Of a stretch of DNA of 64,000 bases, positions 36,851 through 49,393 are shown piece after piece (positions within the stretch are counted from its first letter, which is position 1; each line of letters begins with the position of its first letter). The position numbers and the translations under genes were made by a program. A model generated the notes under the pieces. The model made no database searches, had not been told where the DNA came from, and was given only the letters and a program-made list of their open reading frames with translations. Origin of the DNA: Taenia hydatigena (Eukaryota; Platyhelminthes; Cestoda; Cyclophyllidea; Taeniidae); contig JADWOT020000003.1 of the NCBI GenBank assembly GCA_036345935.2, positions 11,878,524-11,942,523 of the forward strand, in the 5' to 3' direction.

Positions 36851-36910
36851 CATCGTGGTCATCACCATCTAAGCGTGACAAGTCAACAAGCCCAACAGTA
36901 GTCGGATAAT

Positions 36911-37135
36911 TCAAGGTACAACACCAAGGCATCTCCAGCATTTTTCACAACACCCCCATAACTTAAAGAAGAAAACGATTTTTCTGAAGCCATGACGATG
37001 CTCTTTAAAGTGCAGCTGAAGGTATAAATGATCGGTAGTCGTGTTGAAACCAGAAGAGCGCAAAATTCGAGAATCCATTTCTAAGGCTTTATCAGTCGGG
37101 ATGTAATATTTATCGAAGATGAAGCATGCGGCCAT
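36911..37135 (-). CDS. Coding-like ORF, 74 aa, unknown
   Basis: A minus-strand ATG ORF (MAACFIFDKYYIPTDKALEM onward, then LYLQLHFKEHRHGFRK, a hydrophobic FFFKLWGCC, and WRCLGVVP) has balanced codons and a G at +4. It lies next to a purine-rich repeat (36280-36850) but outside it. It could be a single-exon gene, an exon that ends earlier at a donor near the FFFKLW segment, or chance. Confidence 0.27.
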   Translation of the reverse strand: MAACFIFDKYYIPTDKALEMDSRILRSSGFNTTTDHLYLQLHFKEHRHGFRKIVFFFKLWGCCEKCWRCLGVVP

Positions 37136-37277
37136 AAAAAAGCTATAACGTCATTAACAACCCTTTTGTTGCACTCGAGAGTGATTACTGTGTACTGCCT
37201 GCACTTAATTATTTTAGAAATGTGAATATTATTGAATCACAAAGCAATGACGTCGAGACTAAATAAGTGTTTTTCAG

Positions 37278-37493
37278 TATTCATCACTATGGGTTGTCAG
37301 CCCGAGTATTACTTGCAGCCATGCAACTCACTTCCCTGGCTATTTGAAGCGCTTAAGTCGGTTTACTGGTGTATGATGCTTTCCATTACCGACCCAGCAA
37401 AAGGCGTGAGTGAAATGGATGAGGGTTTGATCGGGGAACTGAAATGACTCATTGAAGTGGAAGCACATAAATCTGTAGAAATTAGACAACTAA
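37278..37493 (+). CDS. 3' end of an unidentified gene: exon, 73-nt intron, short last exon
   Basis: Exon 37278-37405 starts after a pyrimidine-rich acceptor (gtgtttttcag) in phase 1 and reads FITMGCQPEYYLQPCN, LPWLFEALKSVYWCMM and SITDPAKG to a consensus GTGAGT donor in phase 0. Following a 73-nt intron, the acceptor aatctgtag leads to KLDN and TAA at 37491. Three cysteines and several aromatics suggest a folded or membrane-proximal segment. The family is not recognised, and upstream exons are not found. Confidence 0.38.
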
Positions 37494-38431
37494 ATGCTAC
37501 CTGATTAACCAGTAAACCAAGCAGCCGTTTCAGAGCAGTGTCAAATCAACGAATAAGTAGGCAATTGAAAAACGAAGAATTTATCTCCTTAATTGGGCAA
37601 TGGATGGATATATGAGCGAGGAAATACACTTACGGACAGTCGTTTCGTGATCTTGTTCGTAGGGTGCTAACAGGAACAGGGATTTCTACCAGGAGTTCAC
37701 TGAAAAGTAAAGCTATAGAGTAGCTGACGAAAGGATGAATTAAACAAATGCTTGGCAACCTTATTTTGAATTAAAGGAGCCAAAATAATGTGCTTGTAGT
37801 CAAGACTTTTCTAGGCTTCCAACATTAACATCATACTCGAGGCATGTCAACTTTTAAACAAATTAGTACATTGTTAGTCGACTGAAGTGCCGCATTTGAA
37901 TGCACATGATGAAGCATGAACGGTATCAACGTAGTTTTGCATGGTAGTCATATAGGTGCTCCGCAATACGTTCTGTTTGATCGTGCTTCATGAAAGTCAT
38001 CTGCCAATCATTTCCAGCGCATCCGGTCAGAAATCCACGTGAGATTCTCGTGCACATCAGCTCTGATGATTAAACTTGTTAAGATGGGCATTAAATGCAA
38101 AAAATTCAGCGCAACTCGTGTGTGTCTCATGTCAACTTTATATCCTTTCATTTTCAAATGACCCATCAATTTACTCATTTACAGTACTAGCTGAATAACT
38201 GCTATATGGGAAGAGGATATCTTAACTAAATTTTACATAGTATCGCAGCGGCTTCTAAATACTTTGGAACCTTGTGCATCACCCTCAGGGCTATTCGGAA
38301 TACCTGTCAAACTACTTTATATCACTGCTTACAAGTGTCTCGTATAATTGTGTTAGGCATTTTATTCTTCATAAGTGCGTATTTTACTTCTCATATTGGG
38401 ATGTCAGTGACTTCTTTATTAAAGGCTTTGC

Positions 38432-38812
38432 TTAAATAATAAGACATACAGAATGCCAAACGCTCCTGGTGCAGAAGACATGGATTCAGCTCAATAAAAC
38501 CAAGACGCAATGAAAAATATTATCCTGTGGACATTCATTGACCAGCAGCCTTCTTACATTTTTTGGCTTGTGAGTTCCCATTTGCATAGAAATTGTTGAG
38601 TGAGCTCAAGACCTCTCATTTGTAGCAAATAAGGGTACAACCATTCCCAGCAAAAATGCACGAGGAAAGGCAGTGTCTTCTTTGCAAGAATTTTAAGTAA
38701 TTTATCTATTTTTACATTAAAAAGGTCATAGAAATGGAACAATGGTACAAGAAACTTCGTTACCCGTAAGCCGAGTGCTTTGTGAGAAGTATCAAAGCTG
38801 AATTTTAAAATC
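38432..38812 (-). CDS. Exon of an unidentified helical protein (possible HEAT/ARM-like repeat), 3' end
   Basis: Exon 38812-38558 begins after gcctgcag in phase 2 and stays open for 84 codons to a GTAAGA donor in phase 2. The translation is rich in leucine-spaced helices: KALGLRVTKFLVPLF, KIDKLLKILAKKTLPFL and WLYPYLLQMRGLELTQQF. This pattern is typical of HEAT/ARM-type alpha-solenoids, but I cannot name a family. A matching acceptor (cttctgcaccag) at 38465 gives a short terminal exon ending at TAA (38432), or a further split with a 36-nt intron. A second coding-like frame just upstream on the same strand (38831-39025) may be another exon, but its phase does not join cleanly. Confidence 0.38.
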
Positions 38813-39029
38813 CTGCAGGCTCACTCTTAATTAAGAAAATGGAGTGGGTGCCTGTAAATTGATTACAGTGTTGTGCACCTCTTGACAATATGCTTCCTGT
38901 GAGGTTGAGTGTGATGTTAACTTGTTAGTATTTATTGAAACATTAGCATTGTCTATATGGAGGTCGCGCACTTTTCGCAGCGCTTCGTTACAACTTTTTC
39001 CCCGTAAAGTAAATCGGAATTTCATGACC

Positions 39030-41360
39030 TTGTCGAATGTAATGATAGCTCATTTCTACTCCAATTTTTTTTCAATTCGACACTGTCAGTTGTCAACTAA
39101 GCGCAACTCGATGGACATTCGATCAAATGTGCATGATCATCTTAGGACACTTTCGCCTTTTCTTGTTGGCTATTCCCTGCCCTTCCCAATTCATTACACT
39201 ATCTAGCTTTCGAGACACCTGTGGTATTGCATCAAGTCTCTTAAGGGTGTGGAATCCTAATAGGTTTTTAGATCATGGACATAAGTCGTTAATTTAACAG
39301 TGGTCTTTTATAAAACTGCTTTAATAATAAATTAACTTCACTTTAGCTAACTTAGCTCACTCTTCAGTCGTTGCCTAAGTCGATTTTGAAGTAGTCAACG
39401 CAAGTATTATTTGACGGAAAATCAATGCTTGATAAAAATTTCAAAATGTGAGCATTTAAAATCTGTTCGATTCTTAATAAACGCATCCAAGCAGAAGTCG
39501 ATTTTCAATGCCTTGGCAACCAAATCAAATCTACGCGTTCATTAAAAAACATATCTGCCCGCTTTCACTTTTAAAGAACTGCTAAAAATCAATCCATCCG
39601 TGTAGAATTTGCCTTTCACCTACCTATCTGTCTCTGCACCCATTCGTGTCTCCTAAATGAACTTTTGAGAATAGCGAATCGTTTCTTTTCAGTGCACATC
39701 TAACCCAACAATGAGTTGAAAAGCAAAGTCTTTGTCTGATTTAGCAGGTTAGGTGCAAAAAATGAATTACGAACCTATCAAAACCTTTGCTTTTGAGCTG
39801 TTGCAAGGCCAAAGATGATAAAAGATGCAATTATTGCACGTCTTTAATGAGTGGCATGCAAAAATCTAAATCGGCTACGAAGAAATGGATGCACAGCCTT
39901 CTTGTGACTGGGAGAATGCTGTGCACTTATGCTCATTAGGCACAAACAAATTTAACTGGTGCAAAGGAACTAGGTGAGCAGATGATGATGTCACTTAATA
40001 CTACTTCAAGAGAATGACCACCTAATAAAGATACATAAATAACTTTTAAAATCTAATTTAATCCAACTCCTTAAATTAGAATTTGCTCGAATTTTGTGTC
40101 TATACCACCCATTTCTTTATGAGGCATGGATGCTGCCGTACCTTCATGAGGGAGAATATTCCAGTGGGTCCTCCCACGTAAACCGTTCATCTCACAGGGG
40201 ATATGCGCACTCTCTTTAACCAGAACCTTTTTAATTTACAAGCCAATGCCGCTCACCTTGAGCAGTTTAATGGTGCCATTAATGCAGACCAAACTTGTTG
40301 AGATATGAGCACTTACCGAGAATTTGTATAGTAATGACAGCTTTGACACCGAAAAGTCCAGCAGTAAATTTTTAATCATAAGAGTTACCTAAAAGCAGCA
40401 AATGGTAATGCTAATGTGGATTACCTCATCTCATCTAAAACTATTTTTATTACGTTAGCAACGTGCTAAAGTGCGGTCCATTGAGAAACAAGCCAGAGCT
40501 TAGAGCCTTCTAGTGCTTTAGAAAGCTTCTTTAAGATCAAAAGCCTTATTGTCATTCTATTCAACCTCTTCAAGAAAAATGGGCCATCTCATCTGCTCTG
40601 AGCATATTCTAGCACCTTTTAAACTAATTACATCCCATTTTATTTGTTATTTGGTACTCGACGTTGAAACGACTCTTAATGATAACAGTAAATGGTGATT
40701 ACTTGTTTCGGTGTGCGCCCACCTGTCAAGATTGAATGTCTACCTTCTAAAAATGGAAACAAATTTTGACTTTATACTGGATTACCCATTTACTCATACA
40801 AACATCTTGACGAAAAGAAAAAGTTGTCGTGTGGAATGCTGCGGATATTGAGGGGTAACAGTAGAATACTCTATTTTACAGTAACGATAAGGGTAGGAGT
40901 GCTTAAAAGTAATGAAGTGCAAAATGGAATTTGCTTGGAAATTAAGACAAGTTTTGACAAACAGATATAAATGCATTGAAATGCACTTGCGCAATGAAGC
41001 ATTGTCGAGGATCTGTACCGGCTGGAGCCAATCCGCTTGCATTTCGCTTACCATGAATGCCCTACCATTGATTATGCTACAACAAGCATACTCAAAAGGA
41101 GAGCAGTCGCCGCATGTCTATCATCGTCCTCAGATACCTGACTAACTAATATTCCAGGAGGAAATTGGATAGATGAGTTAACGAGGCTAGCAATCAATGA
41201 TGGTGCCTAAAGAGGAGGGTAGTGAAATGCGCAAATCACTTTAAGCGCAGAAGTTACCTTTTGCGCACTCAGCAACAGTCTCCAAGTACAAAGTTCATTT
41301 ATTAAGGGGTACAAAATGGTATCGTAAAAAGGTTAGCGTATGTGCTAATAAGTAATAAAC
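39030..41360. other. No firm gene
   Basis: AT-rich. Opposing ORFs at 40794-41145; the plus one (MKCKMEFAWKLRQVLTNRYK, EALSRICTGWSQSA) is somewhat protein-like but has no splice support. Confidence 0.3.
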
Positions 41361-41366
41361 TAGCGG

Positions 41367-41600
41367 ATGAGTCTAAAGAATAAACAAGAAGAAAGTGCGA
41401 TCTCACCTATGCTAAAACTGCTGGAATCTTCCAACTCTCCTCCGTTCATGCTTAGTATTGCACAATTCATATTGGTTCCTTCAACGAAGTCTTCCGATGC
41501 GGATTATGACTCTCGGTCTTTGAAGTTGCGTCTGCGCGCTTTTCTCTACGAAATGCTCCGTCTGGACCCCTTTAGAGCTTGTTACATTTTGGGTTACTGA
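41367..41600 (+). CDS. Coding-like ORF, 77 aa, unknown
   Basis: ATG at 41367 opens 77 codons ending LRAFLYEMLRLDPFRACYILGY and TGA. The second half has strong C/G/T third-position codon use (GATGCGGATTATGACTCTCGG) unlike the AT-rich flanks. No signal peptide or domain is recognised. An acceptor-like tag sits at 41361-41363, so it may be a terminal exon rather than a full gene. Confidence 0.3.
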   Translation: MSLKNKQEESAISPMLKLLESSNSPPFMLSIAQFILVPSTKSSDADYDSRSLKLRLRAFLYEMLRLDPFRACYILGY

Positions 41601-41609
41601 GAGTTCTGT

Positions 41610-44600
41610 TAAAATTATGTACACCAAACAAACAAATCACTTACTGTTAATAGAAATGGAGAAGACATCCGTTATGGTCCGAATTGCACAAAATGTGAGG
41701 AATACAAATCGCACCAGGCGACTATACCTGAACAGGGATACAATTGTTGGCAAAAATATTAAGGAATAATGAGCGATTGCCCTCATTTTAAGCAAATGGC
41801 TATGTGAACGCAACCGCATGAATTAAGAATTGGTGTGTAACAGCTGATTTACACACTGGAAGTCACTTGATCACTGGAGGTCTAATATCATGCAAACTGC
41901 ATGCAGCAAATTTGAATCTTTGGGTCCATTAGACGTAAAAACCCTGACAACGAATTGGTTATGCACTTGTGAAATAATAGTAATCTACTAATTAACGCCT
42001 GTGCCACGAAGACTAATTCAACAAAAGTTGGGAAGACTATAAGGACTTCCACTCGCAATCTGGTAAGACACACGAAAAATGTTTTCAGCCATCACCTCCA
42101 ACGACCCTCAAAAAAGTCGCCGTGCAGCAACCAAGCACTTTAGTTGTTCTGTTACCACTATCGCATTTACCCCAAGGCAAAGGTTACTTTAAAAATGGAT
42201 GAATCATAAGTTAACTGGGTAAAAGGATCAGTAGACGGCTACAAATAATTGCACCTGCGCTCAGTTTACACAGCAAGCTTCATACTAAAGCGTTGTCTAC
42301 TTTCCTTGGGCTGAAATTTCCCTACTAATGCAATCTTTTGAAACAAGTCGAGGCGCAGAATCTCGCTTTTAAACAAGCGTCCATTAATATGTTAGGTCGA
42401 AATGCAATGTGGCTGCTACTCATTAAATCATGGAAGGTCATTTAAATTTTGGCTAATTACTTGCTACTTCGAGTCTTTAGTAGAAATGTCTTATTTATGG
42501 GCAATGGGCATTTTTCACTGCTCCGAGTGTGGCACTCCTTTGCCAGTGTTAGTTTGCAGCAGTTAGTTAAAAATCAAATGCACTAATCTAATTTCTCTAC
42601 ATTTACTGCTTCAAATCATCCTGAAACTAATAGAACTAGAAATCTGGATTGCCTTAAACGCAGCCCAGCCGGAATTTTGACTGAAGCAATGCTGCACGAC
42701 ATCATGTTGACCCATGAAAACACACCATGATGAGATGGTGATGTTGTTTTCAATACGCTGATAGTGTTCAATCAGACATACCACTAAGCAGCTCTGCGAG
42801 TGGCTGGATGTCCGATCGAAGCTGCGTATCGCATAACCGGTGATCAATTAGGCGCGAGCAGAATCCCGTAAGTCGAGAGCAAACGATCTCATTGGTAGGT
42901 GAAACTGAATATTGGCACGTGCTCTTGTTGATACAGTCATTTACTAAAACATGAATTAATGGTGCTTTTTCACCCTCATAGGGTTACATTAATGGGACCG
43001 AACTGCTGTATCGTCTGCAAACCACGTATGCACTGACTGCATGCAGTAGTGAAGAGGCACATTTACCAGTTATCTTCGCAAAATCCTAACAACTAGACAC
43101 ATGAAAACTATTTGTCTTCTGTGCAGCATTAAACAACTGGAAATACATGCCATCAATGGTAAATGCTTCAGATCTTAAATTTCGAACGTGGCAAGTTAAA
43201 TGTACACACACATACACTGCATGGGATAAATCGTAGCTAATTTACGCGCCCGACAATTTCGCATCTTTTCTTGTGCATCCTTGAGGCAGTCCCACTCAGA
43301 ACGAAAAAGTGCACGGAAGTACTACAGCATAATCAACAGTTGTCCACTGCTTTAGACACTGTGAAACAGACAGATTGCTAAATAGCCACAGTCAGTAATG
43401 CGGATAGAAGTTAGCCTCGACCTAGAAGCACAAGCTTTGAATCAATGTGCATTTCCTAAATTTTCACAGTTACTATATCTTTTCCTTAAAGGTCTTTGAT
43501 ACTCGCCATTCCTTAATGTTTCATGCACTAACAAAAAACGCCTAGGTCGCCATTTCTTACACACGTGTTTTATTTAAGTATCGCATGCGATGGTAGGTTT
43601 GTGGGACATTGATGAAGCAAAGAATTGAGTGGAAGCTAATCCTCCAGACATCAAACAGGTGATCAAAGGAGGTAAAACATGATCCAAGCTAGGACTGTCC
43701 ATCTGGTATAGCAGAAGACAGTGTTTGGAGAATGAGATGAGGTGAATGCATGTAAATACGCGCATACGCATGAGCTCTCTCCTTTGTCATGTGAACTAGC
43801 TAAGGAGGCTGACATTACCATCTCATTATGGTTCGTTTCCATGAGGTAGAAAAAGTAGGGGACAGGTAAATTTTACTTAAATCACACCAATACCAAATTT
43901 CAAAAGGATTCAAATCTCGTCCTAATTAACTTCTCAAAATTTCCTTTCCAGCTAATGCATGAGTCAACAGCGGTGACGGATAATGCTGGCATCACGGATA
44001 GGAGGTATTCCTTTTGGAAGTGATATACTTATTATTATGTGATCTGATAGTGAGTCTCTTGAACGGATTTGCCTGCAAAATTATCCGCCTTGCAGAGAAA
44101 TCAATTTGCACACAAAAAATCAAAACACTTTACGTATAATGGCAGGGATTTATCGATGACTAGCTTCCCTCTCAATAGTATCGGCCAAGATACAGGGCAG
44201 GAAGGCATTCATGCAACCGCTCACCCTCTAGCTTATTGAATGAAAACTTGAAAGTGGGGCTTAAAAGGAAGAACCATTTGTCGAGTAGTACAATATTTCG
44301 TGGAGTCCGAAGTCGGGTAGTGAGTCGTAAATTAACGCCCATGTATGCGATAAATCTTCTCGGCGAGTAATGGGTGGTGCCCGGGACGATAGTCGCGGAC
44401 GTAAAAGTTGGAGTTCTTGTAAGAATTCTGGTGCGTGCTCCGTGGAAACGTTACCTTGCCCTGAGATTATTGCTCAATTGAATGGATAAATTCTGTGTCC
44501 CGTACAGAATTGTTCGATGATGTTGGTCATGGCAGTCAATACTCTCCCCATCATGACCTCGGCAGCACGTTTGAACATGTCGATTAACCTCCACGCCTAG

Positions 44601-45540
44601 TCGTAAAGCGAGATTGGTACAGGTTGGGACCCAAAATAATTGAAATGGCACCAATTGCTAAGCCCTCCATAGACTGCGATAAATGGGGTCGGTAACCCAG
44701 CGACTCAAAACTTGGGGCGGTACCTGTATCTTTTTGGGTTCCACACGTAAGGATATGATAGATCAGACGGTGGTCTTTCTTAAATTTGCCTTAAATTATG
44801 CATCTGAGCAACAAACTAGCTTTAATGAAATTTCTTTATCGTCATGATGACCAATAGTGATAGCCAAAGCCAAAGCTTCTCCATCACTTAACAATGCACA
44901 TCTGGAAAAGTATCAGGTTATGCAAATATGAACACGGCCAGAAGTGGTAAACCACATTCATATCGTAGGTACTATTCAATGGCAATCAGAACCTACCCAC
45001 GCATTAGACTGTTATTAACATTCGTGATAGCGTGATCACATCAAATGCCAAATCCCACGTACGGCGGCAACAGCAGACGATTCCTCACCACTTGCAACTA
45101 CCAATTGGAAACTAATGGACTTGCCGGAATCACATCCAGTAAAGGAGTCGCACCCCTTCTGTACCTTAGTGATTTGCATCGATTTGCCCACTACCACTAC
45201 CGCGCAAACAGCGCTCTTGCCCCACCTCATAGCACGCACCAGCTTCTCCCCCAAACTTATTGTCCAATGAAAGAAGCACCAGAGCAACCCCATCAGATGG
45301 GCGTATACAATCACCTCACAGAAGCCAAGACCCTTCAACAGAGCTTCTAACACGGTTCATTTGCGCTCCTGAGCTGATCAGCCAATAATAAAACAATTTT
45401 GCTACTGCAAAAACCAGAGGAATTAGGAGGGAAATGAATCGTAATAGAAAGCTACCGTATGGTTAATGCTTCACATTTTTCATTATTTAAGGGCATTATT
45501 GGAAGTGGTGCAATGAAAGAGAACCCTACTTGCTGCCAAT
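41610..45540. other. No firm gene; two compositionally distinct patches
   Basis: Contains repeat copy 42714-42780. A GC-richer patch at 44270-44770 is open on the minus strand (IDMFKRAAEVMMGRVLTAM region). At 45036-45353 both strands are open for over 100 codons. On the minus strand this reads VIVYAHLMGLLWCFFHW and SLGEKLVRAMRWGKSAVC with G-rich third positions and a GTACAG donor, but the plus strand is equally open and no choice is possible. Confidence 0.3.
42714..42780. repeat. Short dispersed repeat pair, copy 2
   Basis: Partner of 34943-35010. Its minus frame stays open through CLIEHYQRIENNITISSWC and on to VQHCFSQNSGWAAF (42611-42847), so the element's coding part may extend beyond the shared segment here. 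Confidence 0.5.
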
Positions 45541-45542
45541 AG

Positions 45543-45828
45543 GATCCTCTGAATCAAAGCCAAAGTGGCATTACCGGCTTGAGCACACGACGAAGAAAGA
45601 ACACTGCACTAAGCAGCGGAAAAGTCCAGGTAAATAACCAAATCTGTTCTGCTTGTCGTGACTCGGGTAGCGCAGAAATTGCAAAGACAAGCAGAGAACT
45701 TAGCCGAGCGATAATCACCAACACAGCTAAATCACTTGTAAGCTGTGCAAGCCCGAATCACAGCCAGCAAGCTTAACTGTAATTTTGCACCATAAAACTC
45801 CCAGGGGCAGTGGCACAGAACACACTAA
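45543..45828 (+). CDS. 3' end of an unidentified gene (two exons)
   Basis: Exon 45543-45737 follows the acceptor tgctgccaatag and is open for 65 codons. It reads a basic patch (STRRRKNT) and QVNNQICSACRDSG, where a CxxC could bind metal or form a disulfide, and ends in TNTAKSL at a GTAAGC donor in phase 0. A 67-nt intron (acceptor aaactcccag) leads to GQWHRTH and TAA at 45826. A second possible donor lies after GKVQ at 45609. The serine- and basic-rich composition suggests a disordered, possibly nuclear, tail. No upstream exon is assigned. Confidence 0.35.
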
Positions 45829-48800
45829 AGGACACCTAGGTCCACTCTACAAGCCTTCACAACTCACAACTGGTGTGGGTCTCTTTCACTGCCTAATGGA
45901 GTCACTACACGCATGCAATCACGGGACATCACTGTACTTGCCCGACTAGAGCGCAGGCAGGTGAGAGTTCACCTAACCAACGGCTTTGAAAAGGGTGAAA
46001 TATGGTACAATGCATTGAGAAGACAAAATTAAATGAGAAACAATTTCATCATCATGCCGATTAAAGGAAATACAATCTTTTCTATGTTCACCGCAATCTC
46101 GAGAAAGTGATTTAAATGATGTTGCTCAGGTTATTTCTTGCCGCTGTGGAGATCACCGACTAATCAGTGGGGTAGACAGCACCAGTCTCTGGTTCTTTGG
46201 AGTAGGCATCCACGCTCGATGCGGTTGCGCCCACACGTCTTGAAATGATGAAAACAAATTACTTTAACAAAGTCACCAGCTCTATTTACAAACAAACACG
46301 ACACATTGTGGGATTCCTTCAGCCCCTGGGAATGGTTATTTAGGGAAAAATTAGCAGTACTGCAGAGTAATCCCGGTGAATTATTGATTTCGCAGAAAAG
46401 TAGTATCTTGTGATCAAACATCATACATGATATTCGGCATAATAAGCAAAAAAGTGAGAAGAGTTACACAACCCTCCAACAAAATCGCGACCTGAAAAGG
46501 GACATTGTCGTCAAGACACTTCGGTATGCTACTATGAACCACTTCACAGAAGGGGAAGCAACCTTGGGAGACACTGAGCTCGGGGTATAGCAGAAAACAG
46601 CGGGTTCGCTCGCCAAGTCAGAGAAGCAGACACCTTTGCCATACGTGCAGTTCGTCGAAGGAGCGCGAGGAGACGCTATTCGTAGGCATCGTACTCTGCC
46701 GAACAAAAAGGGGCGAAAGACGCACAAATAAGAGCCCACAGCTACTCGAATGGATGTAAGCAGGAAGAGAGTACACACAGAATGCCTGACCAGTTTGTGC
46801 AACAAGAACCGTGTCAAAGCACTATGTAGGCATCCAGCATCTTGAAACGTCCCATCCCATCTTTTCTCGGAAGCAACAAATGCTTACCACCTCCAGAGGG
46901 TGGTGTTAATGCGTTTTAGTGTGTCGTTAAACCTTTGTGATCCGTTTCAACTCCTCCATATTTCGGTCGAGAGGCTGATAGAGCATTCAGATAACGGTCC
47001 CCATTAAGTTTACCATGATGCTCATCAAAAAGGGTAACGTCGGAGTCGCCAGTCCTCATAAGAAAGCAAACCACCTCCAGCCTTAATAGACCATCTAACA
47101 TTCGACACCTAGTTTTGGCACCATGTCGAAGGCTTCCAGAATGAGAGCATAAAAGCGCGTTTTGTTGCCAATCTAACGACTCCTGTTTGGCCCTTCAATC
47201 GGCCGTTTCGATGCTAGCAGATTAGAGTGAGCGCTCCGAACACCATGAACCCAAAGCTGCACCCGCACCATCTTTCTCGGAGGCGTTTTACCAACATCAT
47301 TCTGTTCGACTGCTTTCGTGTGAACTCGGTGTTGTGAATAATCGAGACCGACCTCGAGCTCCGCCAGGACGCCGGTCATTGAAACGATGTCGAAAAGGAC
47401 ATGATTAAGTCCCTGGGATTGGGTTCCCAGCCAATGCATAATTTACAGCTTTTCACCAGTAAAATCACATACTGAACTAAGATGGTCATGGAAACGCCAA
47501 CAGAATATCAGCTCAAATTAACGGGCATTCTGGATAACTTCGGTGATGAGAAGCTCAAAAAAGTTCTAACATAAGAAAAGGTTTGGAAACCATCCAAAAT
47601 TGTCTGGTTTAAGTAGAACTAAACGCTCTCGAAACAGAAAACCACTAGTGGATGAATCCCCATTCAACTCTAGAAAAAGAACTCCAAGTCATGCTTTCCT
47701 GACACGTTCCAGCAGGCATCGGACTACAATGTAGGACGACACTCACAAAGGGATGAATACTGAATAACAGTGTGTGTCACGACCCAATGTAAAAAAGAAC
47801 TTGGATCATGGTACCGTGCTTTCCACCTTAGCATTTCTACGACAAACGACCAAGATCTTACAAAAGCCCAAGCATGAATCGAGAAATACTAGGACATTGG
47901 AGCAGCAATATGGAGGTGGCATGACTTTGCCTACCTTGAGACCTATTCGTTACAGTCCGAGAGAATGGAAGCGACAAGGCATTCTGACGAAATTGACAAG
48001 CTTGATATTCCAGGGTTTTTCGAAATTTTAGAAGAGATTTTGGAAGGGATGCATAGCAGCATCGAGATTGATGGGGTCTTCCGCAATCGAGCCTCCGATG
48101 TCCGCACCGATGCGGTCGCAAGCACGGCTGGCCAAGTGCAAACGCGGTTGCTTGTCCAAGCGCAGAACGTGCAAACCAACGGCGTCGAAGATAACCGTTG
48201 AATATTACTCAACCATTAGAGATTCTCATAATGCACATCCAGTGTAGAACAAGTGTTCCCTTCTGTGATAAGTGCCTGTTAAAGTTCTTCAGATTTCAGC
48301 TTTGGAGATCACAACTGCCAAGATCGAAGAGCTGTCGTTTGAAAATCGCACTCGCTTCTGTTTAGCGTAAAATTAAAGAGACTACTTATCCAAATGCACG
48401 AATACTATTAGCCCAGGCAAAAAAAATCGTGGCCGACTTTCGGCAAAGGAAGAGAAAATAAAGAGAGGAAGTGAGAGGAAACTGACTTGTGACAAGAGTT
48501 GGAGTCGGGACCAGGTCGATCATGCCAGAGACGTTGTAGAGCGGGCGACCCTGAGCGCCGCTAGCGACAATGGCCCCGTCTTCTAGGCTCTAGATGAAAT
48601 CCATCGCGGCGCTGCCCCTCACGTGCCCCACTGCAATGCATCTTTACCACCTTTCACCGCCGCCCCGGCCTCAGCTCTCCGCTTTCACCCACCCATCGAG
48701 TCGGCTGAGTTGACAAGGGAAAGTGATTGAATGAAAGGAAGATCATTAAGAGCAGTGATATCATTAAAAGACAAGGGTGCGTGACCCCTAGTGGCATACC

Positions 48801-49393
48801 AAACATCGGAGAGAGTCAGGCGAAAAAGGAAATCATGAAATAACCAGTACAATTAAATTAGCAATCCCACTCTGGTTTGACGAACATTGAAAATGGAGGA
48901 AAGCAAGCCCATTCCTCAAGCACACTCACACCGTGCAGTGCGATAGAGAGTTCAATACCTCTGAGCTCCTTACAAATTACGTCCTTTGTCAACAGTGCTA
49001 CACTAACCAGCGACCAATCCCACAAATCGGTTGCCATGTTACCCCTCAGCGCACGTTACTTGGAGGCTGACGCTTCAAAGTCTCAAGTGGAACACGCAGG
49101 ATGACAAGGGGGTTGCCTACGGTGACAGCTAGAAAGTGGATTATTAACTAAAATACTAGGACCATACTATCTACAAGGTTTCAGATGCAGTTATTTTGGA
49201 CGATAAATGAGCAAGAGCAAAGTGCAGGGAGCAAGTGGTGGAAAACAATGGAGCACACAATTACAACATAACACACACGAGGGTCGAAAAATAAGTAATT
49301 AACCAGCGAAACCGTTGGTTTTAAATTGTTATGAACCGCGCGTAAGGATACCTATAGACGCTTGTCTAAGAACAGAAAAGGAACACAAGCGCG
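45829..49393. other. GC-richer region, open on both strands, probably old mobile elements
   Basis: Minus ORF 46464-46817 (117 codons, SLASEPAV-type composition) and the frame at 46916-47195 lie in the same orientation. On plus, 47480-48201 reads METPTEYQLKLTGILDNFGD and, after stops, IDKLDIPGFFEILEEILEGM. At 48500-48720 a GC-rich non-coding block (gccccggcctcagctctccg) looks like a promoter or LTR-like segment, but no terminal repeats were found. Confidence 0.25.
46916..47195 (-). pseudogene. Open minus-strand frame, possibly a transposase remnant
   Basis: The frame is open for over 90 codons between stops (CSHSGSLRHGAKTRCRM, LRLEVVCFLMRTGDSDVTLF, HGKLNGDRYLNALSAS). The order VV-x-F, G-x-S, then N-G-D-x-Y-x-N-x-L loosely recalls the central part of mariner/Tc1 transposases, but no catalytic aspartates could be placed. 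The surrounding 46.4-48.3 kb is also unusually open on both strands, which fits an old mobile element. Confidence 0.2.

Noticed and set aside
38275..38372. Minus-strand ATG exon MKNKMPNTIIRDT joined by a 29-nt intron to CIPNSPEGDAQG
   Set aside because: Phase fits, but the intron is shorter than known spliceosomal minima and the model competes with the better-supported exon at 38558-38812.
48500..48720. GC-rich block considered as an LTR
   Set aside because: No matching second copy, target-site duplication or flanking pol-like reading frame could be found.
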